A stretch of DNA of 5,133 nucleotides, taken from Firmicutes bacterium UBA7709 (GTDB lineage Bacteria; Bacillota_A; Clostridia; Peptostreptococcales; Anaerovoracaceae). The stretch covers positions 25,334 through 30,466 of the forward strand of contig DLFX01000214.1 of assembly GCA_002482405.1 (NCBI GenBank), read 5' to 3'. Under the pieces are notes generated by a model, which was given only the letters and a program-made list of their open reading frames with translations, was not told where the DNA came from and searched no databases. How positions within the stretch are numbered: position 1 is the first letter of the stretch; each line of letters starts with the position of its first letter. This document shows, in pieces, positions 1 to 5,133 of this stretch. The position numbers and the translations under genes were made by a program.

Positions 1-1352
1 TCCGTCAGCCTGAGATCGGCGTTGTCCTGCCGAAGCACCAGCCGGTATTCCGCCCGGGAGGTCATGATGCGGTAAGGTTCGTTGGTGCCTTTGGTCACAA
101 GGTCGTCGATCAAAACGCCGATGTAGGCCTCGGAACGGTCTAAAATAAAGGGCTCCCTCCCATCCAGCTTCAAGGCCGCGTTGATGCCTGCCATCAGACC
201 CTGGGCCGCGGCCTCCTCATAACCCGAGCTCCCGTTGAACTGCCCCGCGCAAAACAGGTTTTCAATACTCCGGTGTTCCAGCGTCATCTTCAGGTCAAGG
301 GGATCGATGCTGTCGTATTCTATCGCATAAGCCGGGCGGACGATCTTCAGGTTTTCCAGTCCCGCTATCGTTCGGTAAAAGGCGATCTGAACATCTTCCG
401 GCAGGCTGGAGGACATTCCCTGAATGTAAACCTCGTCGGTGGACAGCCCTTCCGGCTCGATAAAGAGCTGGTGCCGCTCCTTGTCCGCGAAACGGTTGAC
501 CTTATCCTCGATGGACGGACAGTACCTCGGTCCGATTCCTTCGATCTGTCCGCCGAACAGCGCGGATCTCGAAAAGTTGTCCCGTATCACTTTATGGGTT
601 CTTTCGTTGGTATAGGTCAGCCAGCAGGAAATCTGATCCTTTTGAAGCTCGTCGTTCATGAAGGAAAAAGGCACGATCCTCTCGTCGCCCTTCTGCTCTA
701 TCATCTTTTCATAGTTGAGGGTTCTACCCAGCGCTCTCGCCGGGGTTCCCGTCTTGAACCGGCGCATGTCCAGGCCATATCGCCTTAGATTCTCCGCAAG
801 CTCAACGGAAGGCGACAGGCCGTTGGGCCCGCTTTCATAGGACCATTCCCCAATGAAAATCCTGCCTCGCAGAAAGGTTCCCGTCGCCAGAATCACCGCT
901 TTTGCGCGGTATGCCGCTCCGGTCTTCAGGATCACCCCTTTTACAATGCCGTCTTCCATCATGAGGTCCACGGCTTCGCCCTGCTTGAGATCCAGATTCT
1001 CCTGATTTTCAAGGGTCTTTTTCATCTCCTCGTGATACCTGGCCTTATCCGCCTGGGCTCTGAGAGAATGGACCGCGGGCCCCTTCGCCGTGTTCAGCAT
1101 CTTGCTTTGAATGAATGCCTTATCGATGTTGATCCCCATCTCTCCGCCAAGGGCGTCGATCTCTCTGACCAGATGTCCTTTTCCTGTGCCGCCTATCGAC
1201 GGATTGCAGGGCATCATCGCCACCGCCTCCAGATTGATGGAAAGCATAAGGGTCCTGCAGCCCATCCTCGCCGCGGCCAGACCGGCCTCGCAGCCCGCAT
1301 GCCCCGCGCCTATAACGATCACATCGTATTCATCGAAAATAAAATAATTCAT
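1..1352 (-). CDS. mnmG: MnmG (GidA), tRNA uridine-34 carboxymethylaminomethyl-modifying FAD enzyme, partial (C-terminus off the left edge)
   Basis: With MnmE, this FAD protein installs the carboxymethylaminomethyl group at C5 of wobble uridine 34 in certain tRNAs, in the cytoplasm. I translated 450 uninterrupted codons. Family proteins are about 620-630 residues, so roughly 175 C-terminal residues, including the MnmE-contacting helical region, lie outside the window. The dinucleotide-binding motif G15-A-G17-H-A-G20 sits at the N-terminus. Both GidA family signatures are present: [11 protein letters not shown] at 274-284, and the [19 protein letters not shown] block at about 369-392. The conserved cysteines are C49 (in CNPSIGG) and C278 (in RYCPS). 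The segment [20 protein letters not shown] (431-450) is also typical. The ATG at 1352 is chosen because the protein starts 14 residues before the glycine motif, as in relatives, and AGGA lies 7 bases upstream. It begins 19 bases after the mnmE stop with no terminator between, so the two are almost certainly cotranscribed. No anomaly seen. Confidence 0.97.
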   Translation of the reverse strand, partial: MNYFIFDEYDVIVIGAGHAGCEAGLAAARMGCRTLMLSINLEAVAMMPCNPSIGGTGKGHLVREIDALGGEMGINIDKAFIQSKMLNTAKGPAVHSLRAQADKARYHEEMKKTLENQENLDLKQGEAVDLMMEDGIVKGVILKTGAAYRAKAVILATGTFLRGRIFIGEWSYESGPNGLSPSVELAENLRRYGLDMRRFKTGTPARALGRTLNYEKMIEQKGDERIVPFSFMNDELQKDQISCWLTYTNERTHKVIRDNFSRSALFGGQIEGIGPRYCPSIEDKVNRFADKERHQLFIEPEGLSTDEVYIQGMSSSLPEDVQIAFYRTIAGLENLKIVRPAYAIEYDSIDPLDLKMTLEHRSIENLFCAGQFNGSSGYEEAAAQGLMAGINAALKLDGREPFILDRSEAYIGVLIDDLVTKGTNEPYRIMTSRAEYRLVLRQDNADLRLT

Positions 1353-1371
1353 AATTTTTTCCTAAAAATTC

Positions 1372-2751
1372 TCATTTCCCTAAACAAAATCTTTCAAAGA
1401 CTTTGTCGATGATATCATCTGTCACCGATTCGCCGATGATTTCTCCCAGCAGTTCCCAGCAGCGGCGGACGTCCATTTCGATAAAATCCAGCGCTTCCGA
1501 TTTTTCCGCCATTTCGCGGGCATCGCCGATGGCGGCCTTTGCCTCTTCCAGAAGCTCCATATGCCTGACGTTTGTCACGAGAAGGCTCTCCTCCTGCTTG
1601 ACCTGTCCGCCGTAGACCATGGATTCAATCTCCCGCTCCAGCTCTTCCAGGCCTTCTCCGTTTTTGACCGACGCCCTGATCAGCTTTGCATGAGGCAACG
1701 TGATTTTAAGCTCCTCTTCTTCGGCTGCAAGGCCCAGATCTGTCTTGTTGAGCAGCGTGATGACCTTCCGGCCTTCAAGCTTTGACATAATCTTGCGGTC
1801 TTCCTTGGTAAGCGGACTGCTGCCGTCGACGATAAATATAATTAAATCTGCATGGTTAAATGATTCTTTACTCTTCTCGATTCCAATCCGCTCGATTTTG
1901 TCCTCTGTCTCCCGGATCCCCGCCGTATCGGTAAGCTTAACCGGAATATCCCGAATGCTGACCATCTCTTCGATGGTATCCCTAGTGGTTCCAGGGATCT
2001 CTGTTACGATAGCCCGGGCTTCTTTCAACAATGCGTTCATCAGGGAGGATTTTCCGACATTCGGTCTGCCGATGATGGCGACGCTGAGCCCTTCCCGAAT
2101 GATCCGGCCCGTAGCCGCCGTAGACAGCAGTTTATCGATCATATCGCCTATTATCAATGTGCTTTCAATCAGCTTTTGATAAGTCATTATCTCTATGTCT
2201 TCATCGGGATAATCCAGATTCACGGCAATATCCACGAGCAAATCCGTCAACACCCGACGGATTTCGGCCACCTGCTCCGAGAGCGCTCCGTTCATCTGGC
2301 TCAGGGCGACGTCAAAGGTTTTGTCCGTCTTCGCCTTGACGAGATCGATCACCGCTTCCGCCTGGGATAAATCGAGTCTTCCGTTCAGAAAAGCCCTCTT
2401 CGTGAATTCCCCCCTGTCCGCCAGCCTCGCTCCGTTCCTCAAAGCCAGGGATAAGGTTTTCCGCAGCGCGACGACGCTGCCGTGGCAGTAGATTTCAACC
2501 ACATCTTCCGTCGTATAGGTAAAAGGCGCCTTCATATAAACGGCCAGCACCTCATCGATGACCTGTCCGCTTGCCGGATCAACAATATGCCCATAGTATA
2601 ATCGCTTATTAACGATTGACTCTTTGTGTTGATTTTGCTTGGGAACAAAGATCCTATCCAGGATATTCTTCGCTTCTTCCCCGCTGATTCTAATGATTCC
2701 GATTCCGCCCTCGCCGTAAGCTGTAGCGATGGCGGCAATGGTGTCTTCCAT
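1372..2751 (-). CDS. mnmE: MnmE (TrmE/ThdF), tRNA-modification GTPase
   Basis: This potassium-stimulated GTPase dimer uses 5,10-methylenetetrahydrofolate as one-carbon donor and works with MnmG on tRNA wobble uridine 34. At 459 residues it has the family's usual length. The N-terminal folate-binding domain covers about 1-118, starting DTIAAIATAYGEGGIGIIR. The helical domain, split by the G domain, covers about 119-215 and 380-459, and includes RGEFTKRAFLNGRLDLSQAE (113-132). The G domain (about 221-378) shows G1 GRPNVGKS (228-235), G2 around PGTTRD (253-258), G3 DTAG (275-278), G4 NKTD (335-338) and a G5-like RAS at 359-361. E287 in the KIERIG stretch aligns with the catalytic glutamate of E. 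coli MnmE (E282). The C-terminus is FCLGK, carrying the conserved C-x-G-K cysteine (C456). The ATG at 2751 fits the family N-terminus and has GAGGG 8 bases upstream. The gene is separated from jag by 198 bases with a terminator and a large hairpin, so it probably has its own promoter or regulated read-through (inference). Confidence 0.98.
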   Translation of the reverse strand: MEDTIAAIATAYGEGGIGIIRISGEEAKNILDRIFVPKQNQHKESIVNKRLYYGHIVDPASGQVIDEVLAVYMKAPFTYTTEDVVEIYCHGSVVALRKTLSLALRNGARLADRGEFTKRAFLNGRLDLSQAEAVIDLVKAKTDKTFDVALSQMNGALSEQVAEIRRVLTDLLVDIAVNLDYPDEDIEIMTYQKLIESTLIIGDMIDKLLSTAATGRIIREGLSVAIIGRPNVGKSSLMNALLKEARAIVTEIPGTTRDTIEEMVSIRDIPVKLTDTAGIRETEDKIERIGIEKSKESFNHADLIIFIVDGSSPLTKEDRKIMSKLEGRKVITLLNKTDLGLAAEEEELKITLPHAKLIRASVKNGEGLEELEREIESMVYGGQVKQEESLLVTNVRHMELLEEAKAAIGDAREMAEKSEALDFIEMDVRRCWELLGEIIGESVTDDIIDKVFERFCLGK

Positions 2752-2780
2752 ATAAATCGCCCTCTATTTATTGATAACTG

Positions 2781-2893
2781 TAGCAGGCCATGGGTATTCA
2801 CAGATTCCTTATGAGCGCCTGGCAGGGGTGTTCTTCCGGAAACCGCTCACGCCGCGGCGCTCTAAGTTTCCTAATAATACCCATGGCCTACCA
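2781..2893 (-). repeat. 113-base inverted-repeat element, predicted long RNA hairpin in the mnmE leader
   Basis: Seen in the sequence: the arm 2876-2893 is complementary to the arm 2781-2798. The inner 13 pairs are perfect (core GGCCATGGGTATT), followed by five more pairs, two of them G-U in the transcribed strand. Inside lies a second stem: 2856-2866 (CTTAGAGCGCC) pairs with 2808-2819 (GGCGCTC plus TAAG, one bulged A at 2812). The two stems are separated by a 9 x 9 internal loop. The apical 36 bases are GC-rich. No run of T follows either end, so this is not a terminator. By my rough estimate a 13-base perfect inverted repeat at this spacing is expected about 0.01 times in 5 kb of random sequence. 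It could be a regulatory leader, a small RNA or a palindromic mobile repeat. I see no target-site duplication (flanks ACTG and ATTC) and recognise no known family. Strand is given as that of mnmE transcription. Confidence 0.8.
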
Positions 2894-2899
2894 ATTCAC

Positions 2900-2942
2900 T
2901 TAAAATTAAATACTGGGCTTCTTTAATGCAAGACAGCCCAGC
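2900..2942 (-). terminator. Likely Rho-independent terminator after jag
   Basis: In the jag transcript, CTGGGCT (2941-2935) pairs with AGCCCAG (2919-2913). The stem continues, past one bulged G at 2934, with TCTT (2933-2930) on AAGA (2923-2920). The loop is the six bases GCATTA. A G-U pair can be added at the base. The hairpin is followed by the U-rich but interrupted tract TATTTAATTTT. The hairpin starts 8 bases after the jag TAG stop, which is the usual place. The imperfect U-tract suggests termination may be partial, letting some transcripts continue into mnmE. Confidence 0.7.
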
Positions 2943-2949
2943 GCTTTAA

Positions 2950-3783
2950 CTATTTCAGTTCAATTATGACCCTTCTGTACGGTTCCTCTCCTTCGCTTCT
3001 CGTCGTCACCCTTGGGTTGGACTGGAGCGTCGCGTGAATTACCTTTCTTTCATAGGGGTTCATCGGCTCGAGCCTTACGCTCTTTCTCGATTTGATCACC
3101 TTGTCCGCCAGCCTGTTTGCAAGCTGCTCAAGGGTTCTTTCCCTCTTTTCCCTGTAGTTTTCCGCGTCGACAACGACCCGCATATACTTTTCTTTATCCT
3201 TATTTACAACCAGGCTTGTGAGGTACTGGATCGCGTCGAGGGTCTGTCCTCTCTTTCCTATGATGGTCCCGGAATCCTTTCCGTCCATTTCAACATAAAC
3301 GCAGCTGTCGTTTCCCCGAACTTTTACCTTCAGCTTGAGCCCCATCTTTTCGGTAATTTCAGCTAAAAACGTCTCCGCGATGTGATCGTTGAGATCCACC
3401 AGATCCGCAGGCTTTTCCCTTACGGAAAAAGTAGCGTCCAGGACGGCTTCACCGGTTTGCTTCTGCTCGCTTCTTCTCTCCCGCTTTTCGGGTCTGTCTT
3501 CGGGTCTGTCGGCTCTTCTCTCCGGTTCATGCTTTTGAGGTCTGTCCGGCTGCTTATGGAAAGGTTCATACTTTTGAATCTTTTCTTCTTTTTTCTCTTC
3601 AGCTTTCATTACAGGCTTTTTCTCGACCCTTACCTTGGCCAGCTTCGCTCCAAGCCCCAGAAAGCCCTTGGTCGGCTCCTCCAGAACGATGACATTCACC
3701 TGGTCTTCCGTAAGCTTTAAATCTATCAGAGCAAGACGTACCGCTTCATCGACGTCTTTTCCCCATTTTTCTGAAAAATCCAT
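2950..3783 (-). CDS. jag: Jag/KhpB (EloR-type) KH-R3H RNA-binding protein
   Basis: This cytoplasmic RNA-binding protein pairs with KhpA in Gram-positive bacteria and affects cell elongation and division. It is usually encoded beside yidC/spoIIIJ, as here, where it starts 20 bases after the yidC stop. It has 277 residues. The Jag-N domain (about 1-52) contains the KGFLGLGAKLAKV motif (39-51). A Lys/Arg/Glu/Pro-rich, probably disordered linker spans about 55-115 and includes two tandem DRPE units (92-99). The KH domain (about 140-205) has the RNA-contacting GxxG loop as GKRG (176-179). The C-terminal R3H domain (about 215-277) has the R-x-x-x-H motif as R246-KVI-H250. The ATG at 3783 gives a complete Jag-N domain and has GGAGG 9 bases upstream. 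The stop is TAG, followed directly by a terminator, so jag is probably the last gene of the rnpA operon. Identification is firm; the cellular role is inferred from relatives. Confidence 0.96.
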   Translation of the reverse strand: MDFSEKWGKDVDEAVRLALIDLKLTEDQVNVIVLEEPTKGFLGLGAKLAKVRVEKKPVMKAEEKKEEKIQKYEPFHKQPDRPQKHEPERRADRPEDRPEKRERRSEQKQTGEAVLDATFSVREKPADLVDLNDHIAETFLAEITEKMGLKLKVKVRGNDSCVYVEMDGKDSGTIIGKRGQTLDAIQYLTSLVVNKDKEKYMRVVVDAENYREKRERTLEQLANRLADKVIKSRKSVRLEPMNPYERKVIHATLQSNPRVTTRSEGEEPYRRVIIELK

Positions 3784-3803
3784 ATCGTATTTCCTCCACC
3801 AAA

Positions 3804-4511
3804 TTATTTCTTTTCATTTGCTGCGGCCAGCTTCTTTTTCCATTTGTTCAGGCCCATCGTCTGGAATATCTGAATCGCGGTTCCGACAAACCAATAAATC
3901 GTCAGACCCGCCGGGAAGGATCTTCCCATCCAGACGATCATGACCGGGAAAAAGTACCGCATCATTTTCATCATTGAATTCATAGAATTCATGGAAGAGT
4001 CTCCCCCCATAGCAGTCTGCTGCTGCGTCTGGGAGTAGGAAATAAATGTCGTGATCCCTGAAAGGATCGGCAGAACCCATGGATCAGGCTGGCTCAAATC
4101 GGGCATCCACGCAAAGGCTTCATGGACCGCCATGAGCATGGTGGTGCTGTCAATAAACGCAGTTGGATTTCTGAGCAACGCAAAAAGCCCGAAAATGATA
4201 GGCATCTGGATCAGCATCGGCAGACAGCCCCTCATGGGATTGAACTTTTCCTCTTTGTACAGCTCCATCATCTTGATATTGAGCGTTTCCTTATCGTTGG
4301 CATACTTTTTCTGAAGCGCCTGCATTTTAGGCTGGACACTCGCCATTCTGGCCGAATGCTTGATCTGATCCGCGTAAAGCGGAAATAAACAAGCTTTTAC
4401 AATGATGGTAAATACAATAATGGTGATGCCATAGTTATCAAATAACTGATACAAAAAACTCAACAGCATCCCTAAGGGCTCTGCAATCCATCCTATGATT
4501 TTATAATACAT
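3804..4511 (-). CDS. yidC: YidC/Oxa1-family membrane protein insertase
   Basis: YidC inserts and folds membrane proteins, alone or with SecYEG. The 235-residue protein is a short Gram-positive form. Five hydrophobic segments are visible at about 27-46, 96-113, 144-161, 185-197 and 203-219. The first is followed by a charged cytoplasmic hairpin (about 47-95, with the QPKMQALQKKY stretch at 60-70). A glutamine- and methionine-rich cytoplasmic loop lies at about 161-184, and the tail is basic (NKWKKKLAAANEKK). K39 in TIIVKACLFPL falls where SpoIIIJ and other YidC proteins carry the groove arginine, so the positive charge is kept as lysine. Unlike Bacillus SpoIIIJ there is no signal peptide or lipobox cysteine before the first core segment; only a short hydrophobic lead (1-24) precedes it, as I recall for clostridial forms. 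The ATG at 4511 has AGGAGG just upstream (7-base spacing) and lies 18 bases after yidD. Coexpression with yidD and jag is expected. Confidence 0.97.
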   Translation of the reverse strand: MYYKIIGWIAEPLGMLLSFLYQLFDNYGITIIVFTIIVKACLFPLYADQIKHSARMASVQPKMQALQKKYANDKETLNIKMMELYKEEKFNPMRGCLPMLIQMPIIFGLFALLRNPTAFIDSTTMLMAVHEAFAWMPDLSQPDPWVLPILSGITTFISYSQTQQQTAMGGDSSMNSMNSMMKMMRYFFPVMIVWMGRSFPAGLTIYWFVGTAIQIFQTMGLNKWKKKLAAANEKK

Positions 4512-4529
4512 TCAGTATCCTCCTGCTAC

Positions 4530-4739
4530 TCATTTCAAAGGGTCGTATCCACCCGGATGAAATGGGTGACATTTCAAAATTCGTTTTATTCCTAAATAGC
4601 TGCCCTTTAATGCTCCGTATTTTTCCACTGCCTGAAGAAAATATTGGGAACAGGTCGGGTAAAACCGGCAGGTAGCCGGAAACATAGGTGATATAAATTT
4701 CTGATATCCTCTGATGAGCAGCATGATTACTCTCTTCAA
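4530..4739 (-). CDS. yidD: YidD, membrane protein insertion efficiency factor
   Basis: YidD is a small membrane-associated protein that helps YidC-dependent insertion; in many bacteria it is encoded between rnpA and yidC, as here. The product has 69 residues, the usual size. The family pattern is complete: an amphipathic, basic N-terminus ([19 protein letters not shown]), the conserved [13 protein letters not shown] block (21-33), then YGALKG and the terminal [14 protein letters not shown]. The three conserved cysteines are C24, C30 and C57. The start is a TTG at 4739, only 7 bases after the rnpA stop. It is preferred over the internal ATG (codon 6) because family members begin about ten residues before GYQKF and because a ribosome-binding match sits just upstream. 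The next gene, yidC, follows after 18 bases. Confidence 0.96.
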   Translation of the reverse strand: MKRVIMLLIRGYQKFISPMFPATCRFYPTCSQYFLQAVEKYGALKGSYLGIKRILKCHPFHPGGYDPLK

Positions 4740-4745
4740 AATTCC

Positions 4746-4751
4746 ATCACC
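4746..4751 (-). promoter_or_regulatory. Ribosome binding site of yidD, overlapping the rnpA stop codon
   Basis: On the transcribed strand GGTGAT lies six bases before the TTG start of yidD. It matches the GGTGAT part of the full Shine-Dalgarno complement AAGGAGGTGAT. The TGA inside it (4749-4747) is the rnpA stop codon. Ribosomes ending rnpA would therefore sit on the yidD initiation site, which suggests translational coupling. This supports TTG at 4739 as the yidD start. Confidence 0.55.
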
Positions 4752-5097
4752 CGTCTGTCTTTCTCTTTTTGATTCCGGACCTTCTCAATGCGGATTCCAT
4801 AGATTTTTTCACATCCGCGCATTTCAAATTACAAATCGTTTTTCGGGCTATCCAGATAAGATCATAGCCGCTGTCCAAATTTTGTTCTAATTCTCTGTAG
4901 CTCTCCTTCATCAGGCGCCTCGCCCTGTTCCGCGAAACGCTGTTTCCAACTTTTTTGCTGGCAAGAAAGGCTGTCCGATTAAAGGTCAGATCGTTTTTTC
5001 TGATAAATAGAACAACATACCGGTCTCCGATCGATTTCCCCTTGTTATAAATCGCCGCAAAATCCTTTTTCTTACGCAAAACGTTTGGTTTTAACAT
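4747..5097 (-). CDS. rnpA: Ribonuclease P protein component
   Basis: RnpA is the protein subunit that, with the RNA subunit, removes 5' leaders from precursor tRNAs in the cytoplasm. The 116 residues match the family length. The N-terminal segment [26 protein letters not shown] is typical: F13 and Y17 lie in the region that contacts the tRNA leader in relatives. The RNR signature is intact as [20 protein letters not shown] (48-67), with R56-N57-R58 and R60-R61. The protein is strongly basic. The ATG at 5097 has AAAGGG six bases upstream and gives the usual N-terminus. In most bacteria rpmH (ribosomal protein L34) lies directly upstream; only 36 bases of that side are present here, so rpmH cannot be confirmed. 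The stop overlaps the yidD ribosome binding site. Confidence 0.97.
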   Translation of the reverse strand: MLKPNVLRKKKDFAAIYNKGKSIGDRYVVLFIRKNDLTFNRTAFLASKKVGNSVSRNRARRLMKESYRELEQNLDSGYDLIWIARKTICNLKCADVKKSMESALRRSGIKKRKTDG

Positions 5098-5133
5098 TTT
5101 TTTCCCTTTAACATTCTGCCCGGCGCTTTAGCG

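Noticed and set aside
273..788. A 171-codon plus-strand open frame, and other plus-strand frames over mnmG, mnmE, jag and yidC.
   Set aside because: They lie wholly inside strongly identified minus-strand genes, resemble no family I recognise, and are explained as antisense shadows of those coding sequences.
2532..2801. An 89-codon minus-strand frame overlapping the 5' end of mnmE.
   Set aside because: It overlaps the conserved MnmE N-terminus in another frame and has no family features, so it is a shadow frame.
2821..2855. CCGGAAG in the hairpin's apical region resembles the SRP RNA tip (CCGGAAGG).
   Set aside because: The rest of the SRP helix 8 consensus (the flanking GGTC and AGCAGCC loops) is missing and the bases do not form the short symmetric tip. 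The match is only a few bases.
2781..2893. The inverted repeat as an insertion sequence with terminal repeats.
   Set aside because: There is no transposase frame, no flanking duplication, and only 113 bases. A MITE-like origin stays possible but cannot be supported from one copy.
5118..5130. The 13-mer TAAAGCGCCGGGC upstream of rnpA nearly repeats TAAAGCGCTGGGC at the jag terminator (2936-2948).
   Set aside because: One-mismatch 13-mers are expected several times by chance in 5 kb, and no hairpin or U-tract accompanies the copy before rnpA.
5122..5133. CGCTTTAGCG, a possible small hairpin or the end of rpmH at the right edge.
   Set aside because: The stem is only four pairs with a two-base loop, and 36 bases are too few to recognise the L34 C-terminus or its stop codon.

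Overview
The window holds a compact run of six genes, all on the minus strand, in the order typical of the replication-origin neighbourhood of Bacillota: (rpmH, expected just beyond the right edge) - rnpA - yidD - yidC - jag/khpB - mnmE - mnmG. Transcription therefore runs from high to low coordinates. The gene order, a jag (KH-R3H) gene directly after yidC, a short YidC without a cleavable signal peptide, and strong AGGAGG-type ribosome binding sites suggest a low- to mid-GC Bacillota, most likely class Clostridia. I cannot name the genus from the sequence.

Region by region: 5098-5133 is the leader of rnpA. Positions 4747-5097 encode the RNase P protein. Positions 4530-4739 encode the small YidD membrane-insertion factor, with a TTG start whose ribosome binding site overlaps the rnpA stop codon. 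Positions 3804-4511 encode the YidC/Oxa1 insertase. Positions 2950-3783 encode Jag/KhpB, an RNA-binding protein with a highly charged linker. These four genes are 7 to 20 bases apart and look like one operon, which ends at a likely Rho-independent terminator (2900-2942). Positions 1372-2751 encode MnmE. MnmG starts 19 bases after MnmE and runs off the left edge of the window (1-1352, C-terminus missing). MnmE and MnmG form the complex that modifies uridine 34 of certain tRNAs.

The genes themselves are conventional housekeeping genes and show no frameshift or mobile element. The one stretch the genes do not explain is the 198-base gap between jag and mnmE. After the terminator it contains a 113-base inverted-repeat element (2781-2893) that would fold in the transcript into a long hairpin. 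Its closing stem has 18 pairs (16 Watson-Crick and 2 G-U), it has a second 11-pair stem inside, and there is a possible 6-base alternative pairing. It lies in the mnmE leader. It could be a cis-regulatory RNA, a small RNA, or a small palindromic mobile repeat, and I do not recognise it as a known family. The other ORFs on both strands are shadows of these genes.
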